A stretch of 11,975 bases of DNA, from the NCBI GenBank assembly GCA_021790055.1, contig JAJYIL010000040.1:1-11975 (forward strand). Direction: 5' to 3'. Position 1 is the stretch's first letter; each line of letters opens with the position of its first letter. Below are positions 1 through 8,151 of the stretch, in pieces. A model generated the notes under the pieces. It was not told the DNA's origin and did not search any database. It saw nothing but the letters and a program-made list of their open reading frames with translations. Position numbers and translations under genes: made by a program. The stretch comes from Bacteroidota bacterium (GTDB taxonomy: Bacteria; Bacteroidota; Ignavibacteria; Ignavibacteriales; Ignavibacteriaceae).

Positions 1-2
1 CC

Positions 3-101
3 TTCGTCAGCATTCTTGTAGGGCAGCACCACAAAAGAATCCGGTACCCGAAACAGGACGAAATGGAACAAGGAACCGGTGAGATTCAAGAAGAACAATG
101 A
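3..101 (+). CDS. 3' end of an upstream gene, product unknown (possibly damaged plsY)
   Basis: An open frame enters from the left edge and ends at TGA 99-101, overlapping the xerD start in an ATGA arrangement typical of translational coupling. The 32 visible residues begin FVSILVGQHHKRIRYPKQ and end in a glutamate/glutamine-rich tail. The stretch with paired histidines followed by basic residues is faintly like the C-terminus of PlsY (acyl-phosphate:glycerol-3-phosphate acyltransferase), whose usual end is HRKNI, a short gap, then an NGTENRF-like motif. Pieces resembling that motif sit in the other two frames: RNGTRNR at 59-79 and RFKKN at 82-96. This could mean frameshifts or low-quality sequence near the edge. 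The open frame and overlap are seen; the PlsY idea is a guess. Confidence 0.3.
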   Translation, partial: FVSILVGQHHKRIRYPKQDEMEQGTGEIQEEQ

Positions 102-988
102 ACGTCTTTCTCAAAGAATATCTTACAGTTCTGAAGCTTGAAAAGAACCTTTCGGACAATACCTTGAGCTCATATAAGAATGACATTTCGTCGCTGTTTA
201 ATTTCCTGGATGAATATAAAATCACCGATCCTTCGGAAATCGATTACAAACATCTGGCTGCTTTCTTCAATGCATTGAATAAAGCGGGACTGAACAGCAG
301 GTCCGCGGCAAGATATTATTCTTCCGTCAAAGGATTTTTCAAGTATCTCCTTGCTAATAATTACCTAACATCAAACCCGGTAGAAAAAGTACCTCCGCCT
401 AAAATCCCTAAAAATCTTCCGCAGGTTTTGTCGGTTAGCGAAGTTGATTCAATTCTCTCAAAGCCGGATGTCGAAGATAAGTTGGGATTGCGAGATAAAG
501 CCATACTTGAAACCTTTTATGCTTGTGGTGTCCGCGAATCCGAATTGATAAATATGAAAACATCAGATCTCTTTCTTGACGAAGAAATCATCCGCGTCTT
601 CGGCAAGGGTTCAAAAGAGAGATTGATCCCGATTGGAAGCAGCGCGATTAAGTGGATAAATGAATACCGGATAAAAAGCCGACCGCTTCTCGAAAGAAAA
701 ATTAAGAGCGGAAGCTTCCTTTTCCTGAATAGAAAAGGAACAAAGCTTTCGAGAATGGGCGTCTGGAAAATCGTTTCAAGGTATGTTAAGGAAGCGGAGA
801 TTAAAAAAGAAGTTCATCCGCATACCTTTAGGCATTCATTTGCAACGCACCTGCTTGAAGGAGGCGCTGATTTGAGGGCGGTGCAGGAAATGCTCGGTCA
901 TTCGGATATTTCCACAACACAGATTTATACCCACATTGATAGAGAATATATAAAACAAGTTCATAGAGATTTTCACCCAAGAGGTTAG
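98..988 (+). CDS. xerD: Tyrosine recombinase XerD (site-specific chromosome dimer resolution)
   Basis: The 296-residue protein is a XerC/XerD-type integrase of usual length. Residues 1-85 form the SAM-like core-binding domain and about 110-290 the catalytic domain. All catalytic residues are visible: R146 in the CGVRESEL motif, K170 in GKGSKER, H242 and R245 in HPHTFRHSFATH, H268 in LGHSDISTT, and the nucleophile Y277 in IYTH. Each lies exactly two positions before its counterpart in E. coli XerD (R148, K172, H244, R247, H270, Y279), which argues for a housekeeping Xer protein rather than a phage or integron integrase. Such enzymes act with a partner Xer protein and FtsK at dif to resolve chromosome dimers. 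The ATG overlaps the upstream stop and no strong Shine-Dalgarno is visible, so coupling is likely. XerC versus XerD identity is less certain than the family. Confidence 0.92.
   Translation: MNVFLKEYLTVLKLEKNLSDNTLSSYKNDISSLFNFLDEYKITDPSEIDYKHLAAFFNALNKAGLNSRSAARYYSSVKGFFKYLLANNYLTSNPVEKVPPPKIPKNLPQVLSVSEVDSILSKPDVEDKLGLRDKAILETFYACGVRESELINMKTSDLFLDEEIIRVFGKGSKERLIPIGSSAIKWINEYRIKSRPLLERKIKSGSFLFLNRKGTKLSRMGVWKIVSRYVKEAEIKKEVHPHTFRHSFATHLLEGGADLRAVQEMLGHSDISTTQIYTHIDREYIKQVHRDFHPRG
979..984 (+). promoter_or_regulatory. Shine-Dalgarno AAGAGG for a TTG start
   Basis: AAGAGG lies within the last codons of xerD, nine bases before TTG 994. It supports the TTG as the true start of the membrane protease, since no in-frame ATG occurs before the HEFAH zinc motif. 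Confidence 0.5.
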
Positions 989-993
989 ATAAT

Positions 994-1653
994 TTGAATA
1001 CAATCCACGTAAGCGAAAAATTAATTTCATTCTTAACATTTCTGCCTGTATTTTTTATTTCGCTCGGCATCCACGAGTTTGCGCACGCATTCTCCGCGTC
1101 AAAGCTTGGCGACAACACGGCAAAAAATTTAGGAAGACTAACACTCAACCCTTTTAAGCATGCCGATTTAGTAGGAACCTACCTGATGCCTCTCGCTTCT
1201 TTTGCTTCAGGTTTTGCACTTATCGGATGGGCAAAGCCTGTCCCGGTTAACCGTGCAAATTTCAAAAATCAATTTCGCGACGATGCTATTGTTTCTTTTG
1301 CAGGTCCGTTTTCAAATTTGGTTCTTTCATTGCTGTTCTTTGCCGGCTTTATAATTCTTGCAGGAATTAACAACGAGTTTAAAAATTATATATTGAACTT
1401 TTGCTGGTACGGAGTCTTTCTGAATGTATTTCTTTTCCTATTTAATCTGCTTCCGATTCCGCCGCTGGACGGCTCACATATACTGTTTGACTTGTTCCCA
1501 AATAAAATTACCGCAAAGATTTTAAACCTTGGTATTTACGGCTCGATAATCCTGCTTGTGTTTATCTACAGCCCGCTATGGCAGTACTTTATGAAAATCA
1601 TTAACCTAATATTAAGTTTGTTTGTCAAAATTGCGGACTTATTTAATGTTTAG
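994..1653 (+). CDS. Site-2 protease family zinc membrane metalloprotease (peptidase M50)
   Basis: The 219-residue, very hydrophobic protein has about five or six membrane segments and the M50 signature. The zinc-binding HEFAH is at residues 27-31 in the first helix, and the third ligand D159 lies in NLLPIPPLDGSH (151-162). GWAKPVPVN at 78-86 is typical of the small, PDZ-less YwhC-like subgroup. Members cleave membrane-embedded substrates, but the natural substrate of this subgroup is mostly unknown. It lacks the PDZ domain of RseP, so an RseP-like envelope stress role should not be assumed. It starts at TTG five bases after the xerD stop, supported by AAGAGG. Its last eight bases overlap the lipoprotein gene, suggesting coupled translation. 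The family call is secure; the biological role is not. Confidence 0.88.
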   Translation: MNTIHVSEKLISFLTFLPVFFISLGIHEFAHAFSASKLGDNTAKNLGRLTLNPFKHADLVGTYLMPLASFASGFALIGWAKPVPVNRANFKNQFRDDAIVSFAGPFSNLVLSLLFFAGFIILAGINNEFKNYILNFCWYGVFLNVFLFLFNLLPIPPLDGSHILFDLFPNKITAKILNLGIYGSIILLVFIYSPLWQYFMKIINLILSLFVKIADLFNV

Positions 1654-2689
1654 AACCGGATTAAAGATTCTATTTCTTACCCCGCTATTATTTTTATCTT
1701 TAGGATGCAGCAGCAAAAAATCGAACGAGGCTGAAAAAAGAGCGAGCTCATCCGGAAGCTTTAGAAATGTTCCGGGAGATTTTTACTTTGTTGGAATGAC
1801 CGATAACGGTGCAGGTATCTACAAGTTTCAGTCGAAGGATAAAAGAGCTTCGAGGTTCTGGTCAACGAAAAACGAGCAGGTCATCGAGCTATCCAATTCG
1901 CCTGATAGAAAGCACGCTTTCTTTTTAACTGCCGCCGGCTTTGGCAAGCAGGGAGTTTTTACATTTGTTAATGATGTTAAGTTGTACAAGATTAATATTA
2001 ATTCTTCAAAAGCTATATTTGTTCAAAAAATAGGAAACGGGATTCAAGTTTTTACAGCATGGGATACAGGTAATACCTTTAAGGTCATTTTCAATTCATT
2101 CGATAAAACAGTAGCAACATTTAACAACCAGGAAACTCTAATATTCAGCGAGTTCGGAAGAAAGCTTGTAGACAATACCAAAACCTACGACATTACAAAG
2201 GAAGGCTACCCTAAACCTCCTATAAGTACAAATCAATTTACCTCCCTCAAAGGTAAAAGGTTATTGGCAATAAAAGACTCTTCCAAATATTTAATCTATC
2301 TCTCAAAGAGCGCCGGGTTATTACCAAAGCTGATTACAAAGACAGACCAAAACCTAAATTATGCAGCCTGGACACACGACGGAAAATACTTGATTTTTTC
2401 TACCCTGGATATCTCGCAGGAAAATCAAAGCCTGCATTCGGCAAATCCAAGCACTTCGAAGCTGTATGTGTATTCATTATTTGAAAAGCGAATTACAAAA
2501 GCATGGAACGGTGCCGGCGTAAAAAATTTTTTTATTAAAGGAAGTTTCCTCATTTTTGACGACGGCTTTGACGGTAGCTCTGCAATTCATATTTTTAATT
2601 ATCGAACCGGCAAGACGGCTTATATAATACGGGTCAAAGGCGGCTGCGGATTGAGAAATATTCCGTCTGTTCCGAATTATGGTTCGTGA
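1646..2689 (+). CDS. Predicted lipoprotein with beta-propeller-like (PD40/TolB-type) repeats
   Basis: From ATG 1646 the product is 347 residues and begins with a lipoprotein signal: basic residues at 3-7, a leucine/phenylalanine core and LSLGC, with C21 as the probable lipidated cysteine. A serine/lysine-rich linker follows. An upstream TTG at 1622 would add residues before the signal peptide and was rejected. The mature part is beta-rich. Segments such as SPDRKHAFFLT (85-95) and AAWTHDGKYLIFST (240-253) resemble the W/SPDG-K-hydrophobic strands of PD40/TolB-like propeller blades. No enzymatic motif was recognised. It overlaps the M50 protease gene by eight bases and sits just before a glycosyltransferase, so an envelope role is plausible but unproven. 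The specific family is not recognised. Confidence 0.7.
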   Translation: MFRTGLKILFLTPLLFLSLGCSSKKSNEAEKRASSSGSFRNVPGDFYFVGMTDNGAGIYKFQSKDKRASRFWSTKNEQVIELSNSPDRKHAFFLTAAGFGKQGVFTFVNDVKLYKININSSKAIFVQKIGNGIQVFTAWDTGNTFKVIFNSFDKTVATFNNQETLIFSEFGRKLVDNTKTYDITKEGYPKPPISTNQFTSLKGKRLLAIKDSSKYLIYLSKSAGLLPKLITKTDQNLNYAAWTHDGKYLIFSTLDISQENQSLHSANPSTSKLYVYSLFEKRITKAWNGAGVKNFFIKGSFLIFDDGFDGSSAIHIFNYRTGKTAYIIRVKGGCGLRNIPSVPNYGS

Positions 2690-2713
2690 GAAGTTGTAAG
2701 AATAAAATACCCG

Positions 2714-3469
2714 ATGGAAAAAATTTCAGTTACAATAATTACTAAGGACGAAGAACAGTTAATAGAAGATTGCCTTAAAAGCCTCTGCTGGGCTGATGAA
2801 ATCATAGTCGTTGACGCCGGAAGCAAAGATAGAACGCTCGAGATTGTAAAAGATTATTCCGGAAAAGCATTCTTTAATGAATGGCATGGTTTCGCCGCCC
2901 AGAAAGAATATGCCTTAAGCCTTGTAAATAATGATTGGGTGTTGAGCATTGATGCGGATGAAAGGGTTTCAAACAAGTTGAAGGAAGAAATTGAAAGGAA
3001 TGACTTCTCTCAATTCGACGGGTATTTTATTCCGCGGGAAAATTATTTTATCGGAAAGCATATTACATCGTGTGGCTGGGGCAGCGACAGGCAACTTAGG
3101 CTGTTTAGGAAGTCGAAGACGAAGCTTACCAACCGGCTTGTCCATGAGGGCTTTGAGGTAGCAGGAAGAATAGGTAATTTGAAAAATCCGGTCATTCATT
3201 TTACTTATAATTCAATTGAAAAAAGTATTTCGAAGATAAATAATTACTCGACGCTTGAGGCAGAAGAGAAATATAAATCCCAAATAAAAATAACCGGTGC
3301 AACTATTCTTTCTCACGGCATTTCTTCATTCCTGCGTTCGTTCGTTTCGCTCCGCGGGTATAAGGACGGCGTTCACGGTCTGATGATTTCAATAATTGAT
3401 TCGATGACAACGTTCCTTACATACATGAAGATGTGGGAACTTCAAAATAGGAATAAGAATTTTAAATGA
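2714..3469 (+). CDS. Glycosyltransferase family 2, WaaE/LgtF-like (LPS core sugar transferase)
   Basis: The 251-residue protein is a cytoplasmic GT-A inverting glycosyltransferase. The N-terminus SVTIITKDEE and IIVVDAGSKDRT (residues 30-41) form the nucleotide-binding part. IDADE with D80-A81-D82 is the metal-binding DxD equivalent. CGWGSDRQLRLFRK and LVHEGFE further on match the acceptor region of the WaaE/KdtX/LgtF subgroup, which adds glucose or a similar hexose to LPS core heptose. The C-terminal 60 residues are amphipathic and may contact the membrane. Its stop overlaps the start of the MsbA-type exporter by four bases (ATGA), which ties it to lipid A-core export. Donor and acceptor cannot be read from the sequence. 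Confidence 0.88.
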   Translation: MEKISVTIITKDEEQLIEDCLKSLCWADEIIVVDAGSKDRTLEIVKDYSGKAFFNEWHGFAAQKEYALSLVNNDWVLSIDADERVSNKLKEEIERNDFSQFDGYFIPRENYFIGKHITSCGWGSDRQLRLFRKSKTKLTNRLVHEGFEVAGRIGNLKNPVIHFTYNSIEKSISKINNYSTLEAEEKYKSQIKITGATILSHGISSFLRSFVSLRGYKDGVHGLMISIIDSMTTFLTYMKMWELQNRNKNFK

Positions 3470-5316
3470 GCACTTACATAAAGATATTACATTTTGTAAA
3501 GCCTTACTGGAAGCATTTATTAATTTCGGTTATCTGTACGGTACTCTTCGCACTGCTTAACGGCGCCTCAATTTACCTTACTATACCTCTGCTCAATACC
3601 TTGTTCGGTAGCAGTGAGCAGATAGTAAGCCAAACCCCGGCAGTCCAAAATACTACAAGTTTCCTGCCGGAGTGGATAATTCAATTTGAAAAGGATATAA
3701 CAAACGCTTTTAACAGATTTGTCTTCGGCAGAAGCAAAGTAGATGCGCTCTTCAAAATATGCCTCCTGGTTTTATCAACTTTCGTTTTAAAAAATATTTT
3801 TGGCTATCTCCAAGCATATTTTCTTTCGTATGTCGACCAGGGTTCGACGAAGGACTTTCGCGATCGCGCTTATGAGCATCTTCATCAACTCCCGATGAGT
3901 TATTTTAAGCAGGAGCGAGTTGGAAATTTAATCTCCCGCATTACCAATGATGTCAACGTTGTACAAGCCGCCATCTCAGCCACATTCTTAAACATGATCC
4001 GTGAGCCGTTGACAATTCTTGTATTCGTAGGGATTGCTCTCAGCATTAGTTGGAAGCTAACACTGCTTGCATTTATCGTACTTCCATTTTCAATGCTTAT
4101 TATATCATGGATTGGTGTGAAGCTTAGGAAACAGAGCTCTATTATACAGGCTAAAATGGCTGACATAACAAGCATTCTTCAGGAAACAATTTCCGGTGTA
4201 AAAATTGTCAAAGCCTTCGGTATGGAAGATTATGAGAACAAAAAATTTAAGAAAGAAACAAACAACTTTTTCAGGCTTATGCTGAAGATTACCCGTATTA
4301 GGAATGCTTCATCGCCGGTTACGGAAATTTTGAGCGTGATAGTTGGAGCCGTAATTATTTATTACGGTGGTGTCTTGGTTCTTCGGCACGAGGGTTTGAA
4401 TGCAGCCGAGTTTATAACGCTGCTTCTGGCAATATTCCAAACGATGCCGCCGATAAAAGAATTAAGCCAGGTAAATAACCGCATCCAGGAATCAAGCGCT
4501 GCGGCAGACAGAATTTTCGAGATACTCGAAACAAAGCCGGCAATAGTCGATTCGCCCGGTGCAACCGGCATAAATTACTTCCGGCATGAAATTAACTTTG
4601 ACCATCTCTATTTTCACTATGATGACGGAGAAGAGACGGTATTAAGCGATATAAATTTTTCTGTAAAGAAGGGCGAGATACTTGCGCTCGTCGGTCCGAG
4701 CGGCGGCGGCAAGTCTACGCTTGTAGATTTAATACCGCGCTTCTACGACCCCTCTGCAGGTAGAATTTTAATCGACGGACAGGATACAAAAAATATTAAG
4801 ATACAGGATTTGCGCTCGCTGATGGGCATTGTTACTCAAGAGACCATTCTATTTAATGAATCTATTAAGAGTAACATCGCCTACGGTTTAGGAGATTATC
4901 CGGAGGAAAAAATTATTGAGGCAGCAAAGGCAGCTAACGCACATAACTTCATAATGGAATTACAGGAAGGTTATGACACTGTTATAGGCGAGAGAGGCTT
5001 AAAGCTTTCCGGCGGACAGCGGCAAAGGATTTCAATTGCAAGAGCAATACTAAAAAATCCCGAGATAATGATTTTTGATGAAGCAACTTCTGCGCTTGAT
5101 AATGAGTCGGAACTGCTCGTTCAGGAAGCAATTGAACGCATGATGGTGAATAGAACGACGTTTGTAATTGCTCACCGGTTAAGCACGATTAGAAATGCCT
5201 CAAGGATTTTAGTACTCGATAAAGGAAACATTATCCAAACCGGCACGCACGATGAGCTTATTCAAGATGCCGGCGGCTTATACCGAAAATTTTACGAAAT
5301 GCAATTTAGGGACTAA
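3466..5316 (+). CDS. msbA: MsbA-type ABC exporter, lipid A/lipid-linked flippase
   Basis: The 616-residue half-transporter fuses a six-helix ABC1 exporter domain (about 1-350) to an ATPase domain (about 375-616). Visible motifs are Walker A GPSGGGKS (410-417), Q-loop Q458, signature LSGGQ (514-518), Walker B IMIFDE with catalytic E539, D-loop SALD (542-545) and switch H570 in AHRLST. All are intact, so it should hydrolyse ATP. It presumably works as a homodimer in the inner membrane. The segment between the first two helices (about residues 47-90) is long compared with E. coli MsbA. Context (LPS-type transferase before, O-antigen ligase-like protein after) favours lipid A-core flipping. Another lipid or peptide exporter of the same family is possible. 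Confidence 0.88.
   Translation: MSTYIKILHFVKPYWKHLLISVICTVLFALLNGASIYLTIPLLNTLFGSSEQIVSQTPAVQNTTSFLPEWIIQFEKDITNAFNRFVFGRSKVDALFKICLLVLSTFVLKNIFGYLQAYFLSYVDQGSTKDFRDRAYEHLHQLPMSYFKQERVGNLISRITNDVNVVQAAISATFLNMIREPLTILVFVGIALSISWKLTLLAFIVLPFSMLIISWIGVKLRKQSSIIQAKMADITSILQETISGVKIVKAFGMEDYENKKFKKETNNFFRLMLKITRIRNASSPVTEILSVIVGAVIIYYGGVLVLRHEGLNAAEFITLLLAIFQTMPPIKELSQVNNRIQESSAAADRIFEILETKPAIVDSPGATGINYFRHEINFDHLYFHYDDGEETVLSDINFSVKKGEILALVGPSGGGKSTLVDLIPRFYDPSAGRILIDGQDTKNIKIQDLRSLMGIVTQETILFNESIKSNIAYGLGDYPEEKIIEAAKAANAHNFIMELQEGYDTVIGERGLKLSGGQRQRISIARAILKNPEIMIFDEATSALDNESELLVQEAIERMMVNRTTFVIAHRLSTIRNASRILVLDKGNIIQTGTHDELIQDAGGLYRKFYEMQFRD
5308..5312 (+). promoter_or_regulatory. Shine-Dalgarno AGGGA fixing a TTG start
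   Basis: AGGGA lies in the last codons of the ABC exporter, five bases before TTG 5318. It makes this TTG far more likely as the start of the O-antigen-ligase-like gene than the in-frame ATG at 5252 deep inside the exporter gene. Confidence 0.6.
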
Positions 5317-5317
5317 C

Positions 5318-6544
5318 TTGACAGATCAAAACAATTCTATCTCAACCAGGTTTGATGTTCGAATTCCGTTCTTTCTTTCTGCTGCTACAGTTTGCAGCAT
5401 GATGCTTTCTTTATTTCTACTGCAGTTGTTTGCCGGGCTTCTTTCAATTCTCTGGCTTTTCGAAAGCATCGAGAATAAAAAGAAAGCATTCGACATCTTC
5501 ACCTTACTGATTTTAATCTTCGGCGCCGTTAGAATTTTATCGATTGTGCTTTCGCAGTTCCCTTCCGACAGCGTTCAGTCATATTATAAAGACGCATTAT
5601 TCTATTTCAGCTTTTTTGCATTCAGCTTTTACCTTAAAGCTATGAGAAAAGACAAACTGGAAAAGATAGTCTACATTTTCATAATCTCCGCTATCGCAAT
5701 TTCGATAATCGGTTTGGTTCTATTCAATTTAAAGCTGGTTGAAAGGGCTCAATCTTTTTCTTCAGGCTACGCAACCTTTTCTTCTTATTTAATTACTTCA
5801 CTTGGATTGTATATCGCTCTTCCATTTAAAGAAGAAAGGAAATATGCATGGCAGGCGCGGTCAATCGGTATGGCTTTGATTTTAGCGGGTGTCGTTACTT
5901 CAATGGGCAGGACAAACATTTTTATTGCCGGGCTGCTTTTTATTGCCGGGTTATTTTTTAAGAAGATAAAAATCAAGCCGGCAATTGTAATTGCAGTACT
6001 AACTGTTCTCATTTCTCTCTCTTCATTTGAAATGAATAAAAAAGAAATTACAAACAGGGTTGATAACCCGACGACTCTTTCAGACAGGAACATTATTCTA
6101 AAAGGAGCCGTCGATCTTGCATTTGTTCATCCGCTGCTTGGCTTCGGACCCCGAACTTTTCATGATATTTTTCCCTACACAAATTTACTCGCAGATAAAG
6201 GCATTGGAAGCTGGCACAATGATTTTATTCAGGTTTATTTTGAAAGCGGAATACTTGGAGAGTTATCTTTCCTTGCAATTATTTTTATGTTTATGGTTAT
6301 TGCCTTAAAATATTTAAAGGGCTCGCCTGCAAATAGGATACTTAAGGATGTTACTTTCGGAAGTCTTTTAGGGTTTGCAGCTTTGGTTTTATCGGCTTTA
6401 ACGGCTGGTTTTATAGATTCACCTGTACTTTCAATATTGTTTGCATTTTTAATCTCAACATTATCTACGGCATTTTATTTCAACAGAAGCGAAGGTGAAC
6501 AAATAGTAAGCTCCCATAATACTAAGAGTTTTCATTTTAACTAA
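5318..6544 (+). CDS. O-antigen ligase/polymerase-like membrane protein (Wzy_C family)
   Basis: From TTG 5318 the product is 408 residues with roughly ten to twelve membrane helices. The Wzy_C signature is clear: a GRTN motif at the start of a helix, then HPLLGFGPRTF and, after a soluble loop, SWHNDFIQVYFESGILG. This matches the conserved periplasmic loop of WaaL and Wzy proteins, including its histidine. WaaL joins undecaprenyl-linked O-antigen to lipid A-core at the periplasmic face; Wzy polymerises O-units. The two cannot be separated by sequence alone. Position directly after the MsbA-type gene, one base past its stop, suggests ligase. The short soluble C-terminus after the last helix is unremarkable. 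Confidence 0.85.
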   Translation: MTDQNNSISTRFDVRIPFFLSAATVCSMMLSLFLLQLFAGLLSILWLFESIENKKKAFDIFTLLILIFGAVRILSIVLSQFPSDSVQSYYKDALFYFSFFAFSFYLKAMRKDKLEKIVYIFIISAIAISIIGLVLFNLKLVERAQSFSSGYATFSSYLITSLGLYIALPFKEERKYAWQARSIGMALILAGVVTSMGRTNIFIAGLLFIAGLFFKKIKIKPAIVIAVLTVLISLSSFEMNKKEITNRVDNPTTLSDRNIILKGAVDLAFVHPLLGFGPRTFHDIFPYTNLLADKGIGSWHNDFIQVYFESGILGELSFLAIIFMFMVIALKYLKGSPANRILKDVTFGSLLGFAALVLSALTAGFIDSPVLSILFAFLISTLSTAFYFNRSEGEQIVSSHNTKSFHFN

Positions 6545-6579
6545 ATTTGTTTTGCAATTGAAATTCAAGTGAGTGATTT

Positions 6580-8094
6580 ATGGATTCAAATGAAGTAAAA
6601 GAAATTTTAAATGTTGTAGATGGCAATTCTTCTCCTCTAAACAACGACGTAAATGAAGTGGCAATAATCCTAGCTGCCGGGCATGGCAAAAGGATTAAAT
6701 CGCAGAAATCGAAAATGCTTCATAAAATTTGGGGCGTCCCCACTGTTGAGCGCGTATACTATGCATGTCGAAATAGCCTCAAGAAAATGAACATTATCGT
6801 TGTTGTAGGCATAAAAGCAAAGGATGTCGTTCAGGTTCTTGGCAAAAGAGAATCGACCGCATTCGCATACCAGAAAGAACAGAATGGAACCGGGCATGCT
6901 GTGCAGGTTGCGCTTGAAAAAGTCGATAGGAAAAAATTCGACGGAACAGTTTACGTTCTACCCGGCGATATGGGATTAATTGATGCCCCAACTATTAAAA
7001 AATTTAGAGAGGATTTCAAAAAATCCGGCAGCGATATGATGGTGTTGACAGGTATATTTGAAGGAAAGACTAAAGATAATGCTTACGGAAGAATTATTCG
7101 CGTTAAAGAGTTTGACGACAGTGGCAGCTTGTCAGGGAATGATTCCGGAAGAGTAATCGAGATAATGGAAAATAAGGACATCCAATCTCTTGCCGATGAT
7201 AAGCCATACAAAGTAAAATACAACGGCAGAACTTACTCGTATTCGAAACAAGAGCTAGTTGGAAATAAGGAATTCAACTCCGGAGTGTATGCATTCAAAT
7301 ATAAAAAGCTTGCGGAGCTTGTTCATTCTATTTCAAGCGATAATGTTCAAAATGAAATTTATATTACTGATTTAATTGCGTTGTTCAATAAGAATGGATA
7401 TTCGGTTACTGCCGTAAGTCCTAAAGACCAAGATGTATTGATGGGCTTTAACAACAAGTCGGTTCTTCTAGAAATGGAAGGCGTTGCGCGCAAGAAAGCT
7501 TATGACAGGCTGAAAGACATAATTGCAATTGACGACCCGGATGATTTTTTTATAGATGATTCTGTTGGTGATGAGATAATTGAAATGGACAGGAGGAATA
7601 TCCCGCTTGATATTAGCATCGGAAAAGGCGTACACATCGGTAAAGGAGTAAAACTAAACTATAATCTTGATTTGGAGAAGAATGTTTTTGTCGATGGTAA
7701 CGTAAAGTTCGGTGAAGACGTAATTATAAGACAGAACGTTTATCTCTCATGCTTTCCGGGTCAGACGTTGGAGATTGGTAATAGGGTAGAAATTCTATCC
7801 GGTGATATTATTAAAGGTAACATTGTCATCAGCGACGGGACAAGGATTGAATCCAGCGTTAATATGACCGGCAGCGATGAGTTTCCACTGCGTATCGGCA
7901 GTAACGTTTTAATTAAAGGAACAAGCTACATCTTCGGTTCTTTTATCGAAGATGATGTTTACATCGAGCATAGTGTAATAATTAAAAAACAGGTTGATAA
8001 AATTTTTAAGCGCGACGGTTCTATCCAGCCAGTCAGGTTTTACCTTCCAATGCCTGAAGGCATTGATGCCATTGAAGAACTAAAAGAAAAATAA
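6580..8094 (+). CDS. Sugar-1-phosphate nucleotidylyltransferase with GlmU-like N-domain and non-GlmU beta-helix tail
   Basis: The 504-residue protein has a 25-residue N-terminal extension, then a GlmU-like nucleotidyltransferase domain. Motifs are LAAGHGKRI (31-39), K45 in KMLHKIWG, QNGTGHA (101-107), metal-site D130 in LPGDMGL, AYGRII (168-173), ENKD (197-200), FNSGVY (232-237) and NEIYITDLIAL. An insert of about 20 residues rich in tyrosine and lysine lies between ENKD and FNSG. The C-terminal 160 residues are hexapeptide repeats (left-handed beta-helix), but I see neither the RLRPG nor the NYDG motif that mark the GlmU acetyltransferase active site. Uridylyl transfer to GlcNAc-1-P is likely but unproven, and acetyl transfer is doubtful. 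The gene follows the surface glycan genes after a 35-base gap and is convergent with rpsT. Confidence 0.82.
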   Translation: MDSNEVKEILNVVDGNSSPLNNDVNEVAIILAAGHGKRIKSQKSKMLHKIWGVPTVERVYYACRNSLKKMNIIVVVGIKAKDVVQVLGKRESTAFAYQKEQNGTGHAVQVALEKVDRKKFDGTVYVLPGDMGLIDAPTIKKFREDFKKSGSDMMVLTGIFEGKTKDNAYGRIIRVKEFDDSGSLSGNDSGRVIEIMENKDIQSLADDKPYKVKYNGRTYSYSKQELVGNKEFNSGVYAFKYKKLAELVHSISSDNVQNEIYITDLIALFNKNGYSVTAVSPKDQDVLMGFNNKSVLLEMEGVARKKAYDRLKDIIAIDDPDDFFIDDSVGDEIIEMDRRNIPLDISIGKGVHIGKGVKLNYNLDLEKNVFVDGNVKFGEDVIIRQNVYLSCFPGQTLEIGNRVEILSGDIIKGNIVISDGTRIESSVNMTGSDEFPLRIGSNVLIKGTSYIFGSFIEDDVYIEHSVIIKKQVDKIFKRDGSIQPVRFYLPMPEGIDAIEELKEK

Positions 8095-8119
8095 AAAGGC
8101 TCTTCAAAATTGAAGAGCC
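8086..8119 (-). terminator. Intrinsic terminator of rpsT
   Basis: An inverted repeat of ten pairs (GGCTCTTCAA with TTGAAGAGCC, 8098-8119) forms a nine- to ten-pair hairpin with a tiny A-rich loop. On the - strand it is followed by TTTTTATTTTT, so it is a classic terminator about 33 bases after the rpsT stop. On the + strand no T-run follows, so it may only weakly end the convergent gene. The U-tract overlaps the last codons and stop of that gene. Confidence 0.88.
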
Positions 8120-8151
8120 TAAAGTGACACAAGGTAAGTTAGATTAAGAAA

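Noticed and set aside
98..988. xerD as a phage or mobile-element integrase
   Set aside because: Length and catalytic spacing match housekeeping XerD exactly, and no att repeats or phage genes are adjacent.
1622..1645. TTG 1622 as the lipoprotein start
   Set aside because: It would put extra residues ahead of a complete lipoprotein signal peptide that begins at ATG 1646.
5252..5317. ATG at 5252 as the start of the O-antigen-ligase-like gene
   Set aside because: It lies within the exporter gene and adds a non-hydrophobic N-terminus. TTG 5318 has AGGGA five bases upstream and begins one base after the exporter stop.
6542..6549. TAAATTTG as a promoter for the nucleotidyltransferase gene
   Set aside because: It matches TAnnTTTG, but no TTTG or TTGACA-like element lies at the right distance upstream. 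Chance occurrence in AT-rich DNA is likely.
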